A stretch of DNA of 29,950 bases from JAHFHB01 sp964393875 (GCA_964393875.1 CAYMUZ010000236.1:1-29950), one strand, 5' to 3'; shown: positions 21,498 through 29,491, numbered from the stretch's first letter. Translations and numbers: made by a program. The notes: generated by a model not told the origin, from the sequence alone.

Positions 21498-22767
21498 TCA
21501 GTTCCCCCTGTCTTTCTGTTGTATTTATTAGAGAACGGCCGCACAGGCGGCAATAAAAAAGAGTTCCGCAAAGCAACAGGCTCGCCCAAACAAAGGCGCC
21601 ATCAAAGTTAAGCGGTGCGTACACGAGACCTCCAAAAAGCAGTGCCGACGCAAGGCCTGCTGCAAACCCAAAAACACGGCCGCCCAAAACCGTCATTGAT
21701 TCACTTTGAATCCATGCCAGAGCTGCCATTATCGGCATGAAAATAACCGTGTAATGATGCGCCTCAGAAACCGGCGCTGCCAAAAGCATGATCATTGGGA
21801 AAAAAGCATAGTCCGTGAATTCTTCCACCGATTTCTTGCCGCTTCCGCTTCTGAATGTCAGAGCCCCCGCAGCCGTAAGCAGAAGCATTCCGATTCCGCG
21901 GGCCATCAGCCGGATCAAAGAGCTGTGCATCTCAAAATTGGAGGCTGCCGGCAAAAATAACCGTATCAGCACCGCAAAAATAGACTGATTGTCTTCAGCA
22001 TAAGGATCCACGAGCTGCGCCCAAAGCGGACTGCTGGCCGCATGCGGTGAGACCGCAAGAGTCATCGTCTCAACCCAAAATCTTAAAAGCTGCAAGTTTC
22101 TGGAAATTCCAAGAACCAGGGCCGGCGCTACAAAAATAAAGAAAACCAGACTGAACACACCCGTCACACAAACTTTCCATTGTCGCTTTGCCGCGAAAAA
22201 AAGAAAAAGAAAAAGCAACGGGCTCACCTTAATCACCACCGCAAACCCCAGCCAAATACCCGTTTCTACCCACCGGCCGCGCTGGTACAAATAAAAGACG
22301 AGCAGGGCAAAGAAAAGCGAAAAAACACCCAGTTGTCCGCGAGCCAGCGTATGAAGCATCACCGGAAGGCAGAGCAAGAAAGCCAGAATCGCTGATCGAT
22401 ATCGTCTTGATTTTTGAACCAAAATTGCGCTTGAAAGCAAAAGAACGCCGGCAGCCATTGCGATAGATACACCGTACCAGACCATGACCAAAAAACAAAA
22501 GGGTAGTTTTGCAAAAGGCACAATCAGCACCGCAAAAAGCGGTAAATAAACGTAATTCCATTGGCGGATGGTTTTGACATCATAGAGATTCTCACCGTCG
22601 ATAACCGCTTGAGCGGCGCGTACAAACACCGTCACATCAGTACGCTTGGGCGTTCCGATTCCTCCCTGAAAAAACACCAACACCGCCATGCCAAGTACCA
22701 AGGCAGCGACACCCGCAAAAAAAACTTGCCGGCGCTTACAGAAAAAATCATAGATATCGTTGATCAC
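21487..22767 (-). CDS. GT87-like membrane glycosyltransferase (DUF2029 type)
   Basis: A 426-residue protein with about ten hydrophobic segments. After the first one comes TDVTVFVRAAQAVIDGENLYD with Asp 44, then YVYLPLFAVLIVPFAKLP, the layout of the GT87/DUF2029 family of polyprenyl-phosphate-mannose-dependent type mannosyltransferases. These act on the outer face of the cytoplasmic membrane and add sugars to lipids or cell-wall glycans. Later segments (LARGQLGVFSLFFALLVFYL, GFAVVIKVSPLLFLFLF) also fit. The start is a GTG at 22767, nine bases after the HIT gene stop. Acceptor and sugar donor are unknown. Confidence 0.8.
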   Translation of the reverse strand: MINDIYDFFCKRRQVFFAGVAALVLGMAVLVFFQGGIGTPKRTDVTVFVRAAQAVIDGENLYDVKTIRQWNYVYLPLFAVLIVPFAKLPFCFLVMVWYGVSIAMAAGVLLLSSAILVQKSRRYRSAILAFLLCLPVMLHTLARGQLGVFSLFFALLVFYLYQRGRWVETGIWLGFAVVIKVSPLLFLFLFFAAKRQWKVCVTGVFSLVFFIFVAPALVLGISRNLQLLRFWVETMTLAVSPHAASSPLWAQLVDPYAEDNQSIFAVLIRLFLPAASNFEMHSSLIRLMARGIGMLLLTAAGALTFRSGSGKKSVEEFTDYAFFPMIMLLAAPVSEAHHYTVIFMPIMAALAWIQSESMTVLGGRVFGFAAGLASALLFGGLVYAPLNFDGAFVWASLLLCGTLFYCRLCGRSLINTTERQGELNAR

Positions 22768-22776
22768 ATTCGTCGC

Positions 22777-23196
22777 CTAAAACGCCTTCGTCTCACAATC
22801 AACTCGGTGGATCTCCGCCGTTAATTTCGCCTGAGTCGCTCTTAAGGACTGCGCAGAGACAGCCGCCGCTTTTGAAAAGTCAAGATCGGACGGCTGATCA
22901 ATAGGCACGAGGTGAAGATGCACGTGCCGCACCTGAATACCCGCAGCCATCAATCCGATTTTCGTGCAGGGGATGACCTCTTTTAAAAACCTTGCCGTTT
23001 TTTTTGCAAAAAGCATCAGACGTGAATAAACATCCGCTTCCATTTCAAACAAGGCCTCTGAAGCTCGTCTTGGAATCACGAGCGTATGCCCTTCACGAAG
23101 AGGTTTGGGTGAAAGAAACGCAAGAAATTCTTCGTTTTCAAGAATTTTAAAGGACGATTCGCTGCCTGAGAGAATTCCATCAAAGTTTTCTGCCAT
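22777..23196 (-). CDS. HIT-family nucleotide hydrolase/transferase
   Basis: A 139-residue protein of the histidine triad family. It has the FLSPKPLREGHTLVIPRR segment (usual form: PxxPGHxLVIPK) and the active-site triad HVHLHLVP near residue 112, whose second or third His forms the nucleotidyl intermediate in HIT enzymes. Such proteins cleave adenosine-phosphoramidate or dinucleoside polyphosphate type substrates; the exact substrate is not visible. The ATG at 23196 is preferred to a GTG two codons upstream because AGG lies five bases before it. It is the first gene of the six-gene operon ending with pyk. Confidence 0.88.
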   Translation of the reverse strand: MAENFDGILSGSESSFKILENEEFLAFLSPKPLREGHTLVIPRRASEALFEMEADVYSRLMLFAKKTARFLKEVIPCTKIGLMAAGIQVRHVHLHLVPIDQPSDLDFSKAAAVSAQSLRATQAKLTAEIHRVDCETKAF

Positions 23197-23216
23197 AACC
23201 ACCTGTTTCTTTCGCC

Positions 23217-23222
23217 ATTATA
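23217..23222 (-). promoter_or_regulatory. Possible -10 box of the HIT-pyk operon
   Basis: A perfect TATAAT on the minus strand, 20 bases before the HIT gene ATG. The -35 region is poor (no good TTGACA-like hexamer 16-18 bases upstream). It is the only candidate in the short gap after the glnN terminator, so I take it as the likely operon promoter. Confidence 0.45.
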
Positions 23223-23291
23223 ACTGATCACCCACTGCCGCAGGGAACTTCACGACGGTGACGAACAAGATCCGTTTACAACCCAATTAAA

Positions 23292-23333
23292 AAAGGTGCC
23301 GTCTCCGGGAAGCTTCCAGGAAACGGCACCTTT
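23292..23333 (-). terminator. Intrinsic terminator of glnN
   Basis: Eleven-base perfect arms (AAAGGTGCCGT at 23292-23302 and its complement at 23323-23333) enclose a smaller GGAAGCTTCC palindrome, and on the minus strand the stem is followed by a run of six T. It lies 25 bases after the glnN stop. Confidence 0.88.
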
Positions 23334-23358
23334 GAATTCAACAACAGCGCAGAGATGC

Positions 23359-25470
23359 TTAAAACTTAAAAAGCATATCGGCGTAGGTCGGAACCGGCCA
23401 GATATCGCTCGGCAGAATCTGCTCAAGTGAGTCAATCTCTGCACGCACATCCGACTGCGCGGGACAGACCTTGTCGCGATAAGCTTCTGCCTTTGCATGC
23501 AGATCGCTCAGGCCCTGTGCCTTTTTGAGCACGTTCTCAAGCACCGCCAGTTTCTCGCTGGCATTTGCCAGGTGCGTACTAATGCGCATCAGCACATCTT
23601 TTTGCACCACCGCCGGAGCGCCCACGTTCTTGAGAATGCTGATCGTCTGAGCAAGCTGTTCGGTAAACTTCATCACCGCTGGTAGAAACAATCTCTTGAC
23701 CATGTAAACCGAACACTGCGCTTCGATGTTGATCGTCTTTACATAGTTTTCGAGGTAAATCTCATAGCGGGAGTGGAGCTCCTGCTTGTTAAGCACCTTG
23801 TACTTTTCAAAGAGCTTTTCGGCAGACGCATTGGCCATCGCACCCAACGCTTCCACCGTCGAACGAATGTTCGGAATGCCACGTTTTTTTGCCTCCTTCA
23901 CCCATTCCTCCGAATAACCATTGCCGTTAAAAATAACGCGGCTGTGCTTACTGGCGGCTTCGCGGATGATGGCTTCACATTCGGCATCAACGCTCTTCTT
24001 GGCACCTTCAAGCCGTGTGGCAATTTCATCAAGTGCTTCGGTCACAATCGTGTTGAGAATCACATTGGGACCCGAAATAGATGCCGACGAGGGCACCATG
24101 CGAAACTCAAATTTGTTGCCTGTGAAAGCAAACGGCGAGGTGCGATTGCGGTCTGTGTTGTCTTTGGGCAACTCAGGCAGTGTGTCGACACCGACGTGCA
24201 GATAATGCTGTCCACGCGACTCTGCTTTTTTGCCCTTGGCGAGACTACTTAAAATATCCGTCAGTTCCTCACCCATAAAAACTGAGATGATCGCCGGAGG
24301 GGCTTCATTGGCGCCCAGCCGCAAATCATTTCCCGGATTGGCTGCTCCCGCCCGCAATTTATCCGCATGGCGATCGACTGCCATCAAAACGGCGCTTAAG
24401 AAAATAAGGAACGATTCGTTGGCATGCGGTGTCTTGCCCGGTTCAAGCAGGTTGATTCCGGCATCCGTGGCCAGAGACCAGTTGTTGTGCTTCCCCGAAC
24501 CGTTAACGCCTGCAAACGGCTTCTCATGCAGCAAACAAACCAGGTCGTGTCGCAAAGCCACTTTCTGCATGGTCTCCATCACCAGCTGATTATGATCCGT
24601 GGCAATATTCGTTGTTGAGAAGATCGGCGCCATTTCAAACTGGGCCGGCGCCACTTCATTGTGCTTCGTTTTAGAGGCCACACCCATTTTCCAAAGCTCG
24701 GTGTCCAAATCCTTCATAAACGCAGCGATACGATCTTTGATCGCTCCAAAATATTGATCTTCGAGTTCCTGCCCCTTGGGTGCGGGCGAACCAAAAAGCG
24801 TACGGCCCGACATAATCAAATCAGGGCGCTGATCGTAATATTTCTTGTCGATCAAGAAATACTCTTGCTCCGGCCCCACGGTCGAAGCGACACGCTTCGT
24901 TGTTTTATCACCCAGAGCACGCAGAACACGCACGGCCTGTTTGGACACCGCCTCCATGGACCGCAAAAGAGGTGTTTTTTTATCAAGCGCAACGCCTGTG
25001 TAAGAACAAAACGCCGTCGGAATGCAAAGGGTTACATTTCCACCACCATCTTCCTTGAGAAATGCCGGGGAAGTACAGTCCCAAGCCGTATACCCACGCG
25101 CCTCAAAAGTGGACCGAAGCCCGCCACTCGGAAAGGAGGATGCATCCGGCTCGCCCTGAATCAACTGCTTTCCAGAAAATTCCATGATGACACTGCCATC
25201 GTTCGTCGGAGAAATAAAGGAGTCATGCTTTTCGGCGGTCTTGCCGGTCAAAGGCTGGAACCAGTGTGTATAGTGGGTGGCACCCTTTTCAATCGCCCAA
25301 TCTTTCATCGCGTTGGCCACAACGTTCGCCACTTCTGAAGAAAGAGCCGTCCCCTGTTCAATGGTTTTGAGAATTGCCTTGTAGGTCTCTTTCGGCAACC
25401 GCTCGTTCATCGCCTTCTGATTAAACACATTACTGCCAAACACCTGCGTGATATCAAGGAACTCGGCCAT
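23359..25470 (-). CDS. glnN: Type III glutamine synthetase (GSIII)
   Basis: A 703-residue enzyme making glutamine from glutamate, ammonia and ATP. The size and motifs are those of the large GSIII form found in Bacteroidetes, cyanobacteria and several PVC lineages: THWFQPLTGKTAEKHD at 68-83, GPEQEYFL at 199-206, KHNEVAPAQFE at 269-279, NGSGKHNNWSL at 323-333 and a long C-terminal helical region. The start ATG at 25470 has a GGGAGA site about six bases upstream. The gene stands alone with its own promoter and terminator; no amtB, glnB or glutamate synthase gene is adjacent. Confidence 0.96.
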   Translation of the reverse strand: MAEFLDITQVFGSNVFNQKAMNERLPKETYKAILKTIEQGTALSSEVANVVANAMKDWAIEKGATHYTHWFQPLTGKTAEKHDSFISPTNDGSVIMEFSGKQLIQGEPDASSFPSGGLRSTFEARGYTAWDCTSPAFLKEDGGGNVTLCIPTAFCSYTGVALDKKTPLLRSMEAVSKQAVRVLRALGDKTTKRVASTVGPEQEYFLIDKKYYDQRPDLIMSGRTLFGSPAPKGQELEDQYFGAIKDRIAAFMKDLDTELWKMGVASKTKHNEVAPAQFEMAPIFSTTNIATDHNQLVMETMQKVALRHDLVCLLHEKPFAGVNGSGKHNNWSLATDAGINLLEPGKTPHANESFLIFLSAVLMAVDRHADKLRAGAANPGNDLRLGANEAPPAIISVFMGEELTDILSSLAKGKKAESRGQHYLHVGVDTLPELPKDNTDRNRTSPFAFTGNKFEFRMVPSSASISGPNVILNTIVTEALDEIATRLEGAKKSVDAECEAIIREAASKHSRVIFNGNGYSEEWVKEAKKRGIPNIRSTVEALGAMANASAEKLFEKYKVLNKQELHSRYEIYLENYVKTINIEAQCSVYMVKRLFLPAVMKFTEQLAQTISILKNVGAPAVVQKDVLMRISTHLANASEKLAVLENVLKKAQGLSDLHAKAEAYRDKVCPAQSDVRAEIDSLEQILPSDIWPVPTYADMLFKF

Positions 25471-25530
25471 TTTAAATCTCCCTTTGAAGACTAAATTTAA
25501 TTTGATGTGAAATGGACGCTACCCACGGCG

Positions 25531-25551
25531 CCCCAATCGCGTCAATCGGGG
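25531..25551. promoter_or_regulatory. Inverted repeat over the glnN transcription start
   Basis: A 21-base imperfect palindrome with CCCCAAT and ATCGGGG arms (one G-T wobble, seven-base loop) lies directly after the -10 box, at the expected transcription start of glnN. Its position fits an operator for a nitrogen or general regulator, but no known consensus is evident. Confidence 0.35.
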
Positions 25552-25555
25552 GCAC

Positions 25556-25584
25556 AGTGTAACGCGACACTCTTTTTTTGTAAA
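25556..25584 (-). promoter_or_regulatory. Promoter of glnN
   Basis: On the minus strand TTTACA (25579-25584, five of six) is followed after 17 bases by TACACT (25556-25561, four of six). The leader to the ATG would be about 80 bases. I see no sigma-54 type GG/GC pair, so nitrogen control, if any, would act through this site or the adjacent inverted repeat. Confidence 0.55.
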
Positions 25585-25657
25585 TGCCCACATTTGGCGT
25601 TGTCTAAAAATCGACGCGCATGGGGTAAGCAAATTACGTGCCTGTGAGGGATCCTCC

Positions 25658-26002
25658 CTAGCCGATGCGCTTCCAAAGTGTAATCTGGACAGGGCAGGCT
25701 AAAAAACCCTTCGTCGCCCGGTCAAAGGCCTTAAGGTGCGGCTGGCGTAAATGCTTATCAAGATGAGGCTTGCTATACCAATTTTCATAAAAAAGAAACT
25801 CTTTTGAGCCGCTCTTATTCACATGAAGTTCGTAATCGACAACCCCTTGCTCCAACCGGGTCGGAGGGATGAGCGCCAGAAGGGCACGTCGCACTAATTT
25901 TTCTCTCCCAGGCTTTGCGGTAATCGTAGCGATCACGGTCAAAAGCGGCTTGGGATCAATTTTGTTCATGGGTGCTTTCTTTTCAACAGTTTTGTCTTTC
26001 AC
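25658..26002 (-). CDS. ABM-fold monooxygenase-like protein (YgiN type)
   Basis: A 114-residue protein whose core (LLTVIATITAKPGREKLVRRALLALIPPTRLEQGVVDYELHVN, then FLFYENWYSKPHLDKHLRQPHLKAF) matches the antibiotic-biosynthesis-monooxygenase (ABM) fold, a small ferredoxin-like dimer. Relatives such as YgiN oxidise quinols, but many members have unknown substrates. Two starts are possible: a GTG at 26002 with GAAAGG five bases upstream and just after the preceding stop, or an ATG at 25969 that begins right before the domain. I choose the GTG because of its ribosome site. It follows the VanY-like gene by 11 bases, so the two are probably co-transcribed although functionally unrelated. Confidence 0.8.
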   Translation of the reverse strand: MKDKTVEKKAPMNKIDPKPLLTVIATITAKPGREKLVRRALLALIPPTRLEQGVVDYELHVNKSGSKEFLFYENWYSKPHLDKHLRQPHLKAFDRATKGFLACPVQITLWKRIG

Positions 26003-26013
26003 AAGAGCCTTTC

Positions 26014-26829
26014 TTATTTTTGCCGGGTTTTTTCTTGCCGCTCAGCTTTGCCTTCATAGCGCCAATGCCAGGGCTCGAAGCCCACTCCTTTGGGGTCTTT
26101 CTTGGGAAAGGAAAGCACAAAACCAAAGTCATGCGCATGGTCCAAAAGCCATCGGTACTCCGCCAGAGCCGCAAACTCTTCCGGATTGGTCTCCCCGCTG
26201 ATACCGTCCTCGTTGATAAAATCCAAAGCCTGGTGTTTCGGATCGCCATGCTCGCTATACCCCGGAAAGGCATTCCAGTGCGCAGTCTCACGTACCGAAT
26301 AGCCGTGGTTTTTAAGATACGCCAAAAAAAGATAAAGCTGATACGCGGAAGACCGATAACCGGATTCAATATAAAGCCGGTGCCCAAGGTCTTTTTGCAT
26401 CGCCCGCATCATGCGTTTATAAGCCCGCGCAACACGCGGCGGCGCATACTGAGCGGGAATTTCAAATGGTTTTCCGCTCATGCGGATACGCTGCCCGTGC
26501 ACCACATGCAATTTCTCACGACCTGTGGCAATTCCATGCCAGGTGGTGTTCAGGCCGGCCTTGAGAGGCTCAAAGGTCTGAAAAGATTTAACGAACACGC
26601 GTTCATCCTCTGTGAGCGGTTCGTAAAGCTCTGCAAAAGTCAGCGTCGCCAAAGAAGCCTGAGCTTCACGGGCTTTGATACCGGGTTCCAGCTTGGTTAA
26701 TACTGTTTTAACAATCGCAATTTCGGAGTCCGCAAGCTGGTCGAGATTCCAGGCCGCCGCAACGCCCCAACCAGAACAAAAGAATACGACGGTACTCAAG
26801 AGCCATAAATAACGTTGTTTTTTAATCAT
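26014..26829 (-). CDS. VanY/DacY-type D-alanyl-D-alanine carboxypeptidase (M15B)
   Basis: A 271-residue exported zinc peptidase. The signal peptide is MIKKQRYLWLLSTVVFFCSGWGVAAA. The C-terminal catalytic domain (about 130-260) has YIESGYRSSAYQ at 153-164, the zinc-site region PGYSEHGDPKHQALDF (His 194, Asp 203) and EPWHWRY at 252-258 (catalytic Glu and third zinc His 255). Such enzymes trim D-Ala from peptidoglycan stems. The spacing from the first His to Asp is nine residues here, where the usual SxHxxGxAxD motif gives seven, so there is a two-residue insertion in the metal site. The N-terminal half (about 27-125) is specific to this protein. No clear ribosome site precedes the ATG. Confidence 0.87.
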   Translation of the reverse strand: MIKKQRYLWLLSTVVFFCSGWGVAAAWNLDQLADSEIAIVKTVLTKLEPGIKAREAQASLATLTFAELYEPLTEDERVFVKSFQTFEPLKAGLNTTWHGIATGREKLHVVHGQRIRMSGKPFEIPAQYAPPRVARAYKRMMRAMQKDLGHRLYIESGYRSSAYQLYLFLAYLKNHGYSVRETAHWNAFPGYSEHGDPKHQALDFINEDGISGETNPEEFAALAEYRWLLDHAHDFGFVLSFPKKDPKGVGFEPWHWRYEGKAERQEKTRQK

Positions 26830-26874
26830 GGGGGTTCTGTAAAATTCTATGTTTTTAATAATGTCACTGACAGA

Positions 26875-26906
26875 AAAAGCGGCAGGTTGAAAAACCTGCC
26901 GCTTTT
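26875..26906 (-). terminator. Intrinsic terminator of the small secreted protein gene
   Basis: Fourteen-base perfect arms (26875-26888, 26893-26906) with a GAAA-type tetraloop (TTTC on the minus strand). Arms end in A and T runs on both sides, so it could work in either direction. It lies 26 bases after the stop at 26933. Confidence 0.85.
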
Positions 26907-26932
26907 AAAGTGTCAAAGGGAAACTGAGCTTA

Positions 26933-27166
26933 CTAGCTTTTTCCGGCCATTTCCTTTTGCTTAGAGCGAACCTTGGCAACATTAGCCGCAGCTTTCAGGG
27001 CTTCCGGATTTTTAGCCATTGCGGAAAGGTTGCGAGCCATTGCCTTCTTATCGTCCGCGGTGGCCTTGCCCTTCTTTTGGCTTCCTGAATCCCAATCATT
27101 GGCTGCATAGGCAGCCGTCGCGGTCAAACACAACGCCACAAGAATGGCGGCAAAAATCTTTTTCAT
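26933..27166 (-). CDS. Small secreted protein of unknown function
   Basis: A 77-residue protein with a textbook Sec signal peptide (MKKIFAAILVALCLTATAAYA, cleavage after residue 21). The mature 56 residues are very hydrophilic, helical and rich in Ala, Lys and Asp/Glu, with repeated short A-x-N/K-x segments and no cysteine. No family recognised. The ATG at 27166 has an AGAGGAG site seven bases upstream and begins the signal peptide, so the longer frame starting 34 codons earlier is rejected. It has its own terminator; the 146-base upstream gap holds a weak promoter-like pair (TTGCCG, 18 bases, TATTCT) on the minus strand. Confidence 0.75.
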   Translation of the reverse strand: MKKIFAAILVALCLTATAAYAANDWDSGSQKKGKATADDKKAMARNLSAMAKNPEALKAAANVAKVRSKQKEMAGKS

Positions 27167-27312
27167 GTGAAACTCCTCTATTGGGTTGTCGTTGCAGTTT
27201 TGGTAATTTAAAGCTATTTTTTGTTGATATGCTGGAATCACAACCGATTGGCTTTGATTCGTGGGCACTAGAATAGCACACTGCCTAGTAAATCGGCAAA
27301 TGCTATAAAACT

Positions 27313-27774
27313 TTAGTTCTTTTTAGCTCCGGGACCGGCTGCCGTCCTCTCCTGAACCTCATCGAGCAATCGATTGGCTCCTTCTAAATCTCCGCGGGCT
27401 TTGTGAATAACCGCAAGATTAAACAGAGTTCCACCGATGGTTTCGCCTGAACTGCCAGATTCTTTTTCAATTTCAAGAGATTTCAGGTAAAGCTCTTCGG
27501 CAGAATCCAGTTTATCCGCTTGAACGTAAAGGTTGGCAAGGTTGTTCATAGCTTTCGCGGTATTAAGGTTCTTGAAGCCCCAGACGGCCCGCGCCTGCGC
27601 TAACACCTTCTGGGCATTTTTAAACGCTTCTTGCAAATGTCCGGATTTGGCAAGTTCCCCTGTGTGCTTGTTCGACGCAACCCAGGCGTCTTCTGCCGTT
27701 TCGGAAAAGGCCGGTAGAGACAGCCAAAGGAGTCCGGCCGCTGCTAGCACGAGAAACAACCCGCGGCAGCTCAT
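27313..27774 (-). CDS. Exported TPR-repeat protein
   Basis: A 153-residue protein with a signal peptide (MSCRGLFLVLAAAGLLWLSLPAFS, cleavage near 24) and about three tetratricopeptide-type helix pairs: AKSGHLQEAFKNAQKVLAQA, then NLANLYVQADKLDSAEELYLKSLEIEK, then FNLAVIHKARGDLEGANRLLDEV. TPR repeats bind other proteins; the partner is unknown. A cysteine at position 3 is not in a lipobox. The ATG overlaps the stop of the DUF2130 gene by four bases (ATGA), so the two are translated together. Confidence 0.82.
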   Translation of the reverse strand: MSCRGLFLVLAAAGLLWLSLPAFSETAEDAWVASNKHTGELAKSGHLQEAFKNAQKVLAQARAVWGFKNLNTAKAMNNLANLYVQADKLDSAEELYLKSLEIEKESGSSGETIGGTLFNLAVIHKARGDLEGANRLLDEVQERTAAGPGAKKN

Positions 27775-28976
27775 GGGATCGTCGAATCCTTGGCCGCGCC
27801 AAGGTCCAGTAATTTAATCGAGGGCAGCGCCTGACCGCTTAATCCTTCCAGATCGCCGTACATCCCGGACGTACTGGCCACGACACGCTCAATGTGCTTG
27901 GCGCGGCGGTCCCAAATGCGCTGCATGGCGCGCTTCTCAGATTCCAACTCCTCCTGCAAACTGCGGAACGTTTCAAGAATGGCTTCTACCCGATTTTTGA
28001 ATTCAGGGCCGGTGAGGTAGAGATAGAGTGCTTCCATTTTTTCCTGGCGGCCGATTTCTGTCTCACGCGTGCGGGCAACTTGAATCAAAATCACGCGCAA
28101 GGCCAATGCGAGGCTAAGCGCCGAAGGAATGTCCGTCACCCAAATACCGTCAATCTGGCGAAAATGGTGCATCCCCTCAGGCAAAGACTCTGAGACGAGC
28201 ACCGCAATCGAAGCTTTGGCATCGCGTTGATCATCTTTTAACTTCTGAATCCACGAAGGGCTCCAGTGTTTCGTACGTTTGGTCTCCCAAAGAATCTTAC
28301 CGCACTCACGACCGGATTGCGTGAGCACACTTTGCAAAATATCTCCGCCGCGAGTCCCTTTGGCCACGGCTTCAATGCTGTCAAAGGGAAACTCCCTGCG
28401 CAAAAGCGCTTCGAGTTCCACTTCAAGCACTTCTCCCTGGCTTTGCTGCGACCCCTGCTCGGCCTGCCGCCGCAGATCATCAATGTGCCGCCGCATCGAT
28501 TCGATCTGATGATCTTTTTCAGCCAGCTTCAGACGCTGACGGTCTTCGGCTTCTTGAGAAGCCCGCTCTTCAATTCGCTTGCGCTCTTCATCCAACCGCC
28601 GCGCCAGTTCAAGCTCAAGCCCTTTCTCTTTTTCCTCTAGCGCTAGCTTCTCGCGGCGAAGCTGGAGTTCTTTTTGTTCCGCATCCCGCAGCCGTTTATC
28701 CTTGCGCTGTAAATCTTCACGAATTCCATCCACCTCAGCTCTGACTTCGTCCGTTAATTTCTGCCGCGTTTCTGTTTCAAACTGACACCGAGCCAGAGCA
28801 AGATCTTCCTGCCTTTTCTTTTCAAGTGCCTTCGCTGCTGCTGCAAAATGCTCGCGTTCCTTACCAAGAGCCGTCTCGTATTCACTGCGCAAACGTTCTT
28901 CGAGATCACGGCTGATCGCACGGGAAAGTTCTATGGATTGGCCGCAATGGGGACACTGAATGAATTCTTGGGACAT
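27771..28976 (-). CDS. DUF2130 protein with zinc-ribbon start and nuclease-like domain
   Basis: A 401-residue protein. An N-terminal CPHC motif (8-11) suggests half of a zinc ribbon. Residues about 20-185 form a long highly charged coiled coil. The DUF2130 domain follows (about 185-330), with GDILQSVL at 211-218, ILWETKRTK at 228-236 and WIQKLKDDQ at 242-250. Asp 212 with Glu 231-Thr-Lys 233 is the arrangement of the PD-(D/E)xK nuclease fold, to which this family has been linked. So a DNA- or RNA-cutting role is plausible but not shown. A further helical part (about 340-370) precedes the C-terminus. The exported TPR gene overlaps its end by four bases. Confidence 0.85.
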   Translation of the reverse strand: MSQEFIQCPHCGQSIELSRAISRDLEERLRSEYETALGKEREHFAAAAKALEKKRQEDLALARCQFETETRQKLTDEVRAEVDGIREDLQRKDKRLRDAEQKELQLRREKLALEEKEKGLELELARRLDEERKRIEERASQEAEDRQRLKLAEKDHQIESMRRHIDDLRRQAEQGSQQSQGEVLEVELEALLRREFPFDSIEAVAKGTRGGDILQSVLTQSGRECGKILWETKRTKHWSPSWIQKLKDDQRDAKASIAVLVSESLPEGMHHFRQIDGIWVTDIPSALSLALALRVILIQVARTRETEIGRQEKMEALYLYLTGPEFKNRVEAILETFRSLQEELESEKRAMQRIWDRRAKHIERVVASTSGMYGDLEGLSGQALPSIKLLDLGAAKDSTIP

Positions 28977-29009
28977 GGGACAACCCTCAATCTAAAAAAC
29001 TCATCCGGC

Positions 29010-29033
29010 GGAATCTGCCTAAGGGCAGACTCC
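29010..29033 (-). terminator. Possible terminator of the cold-shock gene
   Basis: Ten-base arms (GGAATCTGCC and GGGCAGACTCC side) around a four-base loop form a good hairpin. A run of six T on the minus strand begins ten bases later at 28999, which is farther than ideal for an intrinsic terminator, so efficiency is doubtful. Confidence 0.4.
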
Positions 29034-29097
29034 ACACGGCCTGTGTTTCTGAAAATGGATCAAAAATGAAGGTTTGAGATGAGTAAAAAAGAGTGGC

Positions 29098-29301
29098 TTA
29101 GCTTGCCGGCGTAACGTTGACGGCCTGCTCACCCTTGGGACCCTGCTGCACTTCAAACTCAACAGCCATCCCCTCTTCAAGCGAGCGAAATCCATCCGCC
29201 TTAATTCCGCTAAAATGTACGAAAAGATCGCTTCCGGATTCGGGGGTGATAAAGCCGTAGCCCTTTTTGTTGTTAAACCACTTCACTGTTCCTCTTGCCA
29301 T
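29098..29301 (-). CDS. csp: Cold-shock domain protein (CspA family)
   Basis: A 67-residue single cold-shock domain of normal family length. It has GTVKWFNNKKGYGFI (4-18, the RNP1 region) and DLFVHFSGI (25-33, RNP2), and it ends in the usual strand VNVTPA. It should bind single-stranded RNA or DNA and act as an RNA chaperone. A strong AAGGAG site lies seven to eight bases before the ATG. The preceding 190 bases hold the TypA terminator-like hairpin and a possible TTGACA -35 box at 29433-29438. Confidence 0.95.
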   Translation of the reverse strand: MARGTVKWFNNKKGYGFITPESGSDLFVHFSGIKADGFRSLEEGMAVEFEVQQGPKGEQAVNVTPAS

Positions 29302-29338
29302 TGTGTATCTCCTTGAAAGATAAAGCAGCCCTGCCTTT

Positions 29339-29377
29339 AAAAAAAAGACACCGCAAAGGAAGTAACAACCCTTGCGG
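29339..29377 (-). terminator. Intrinsic terminator of typA, or csp leader hairpin
   Basis: On the minus strand nine-base arms (CCGCAAGGG and CCTTTGCGG, one mismatch, 29351-29377) are followed by TGTC and eight T (29339-29346). It is 114 bases after the TypA stop but only 37 before the csp start, so it either ends the typA transcript or, if csp is read from a promoter near 29433, lies in a long csp leader. Confidence 0.65.
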
Positions 29378-29432
29378 CATTCTCAGGACTGCGTGTTCAT
29401 ACTGTGAGAAGCATGCCCGATCTTGACGAATT

Positions 29433-29438
29433 TGTCAA
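29433..29438 (-). promoter_or_regulatory. Possible -35 box for csp
   Basis: A perfect TTGACA on the minus strand, in the typA-csp gap. The -10 at 17-18 bases (CATGCT or ATGCTT) is poor. If used, the csp transcript would carry a leader of about 110 bases with the hairpin at 29351-29377. Confidence 0.3.
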
Positions 29439-29491
29439 ATCTAGAAAGACAACCTGCTGTTACCTTTTAATTTGAGTCCCCTGGCAAAAAA

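Noticed and set aside
25640..25657. Terminator after the ABM-like gene
   Set aside because: Only a five-base AGGGA/TCCCT stem without a T run is present.
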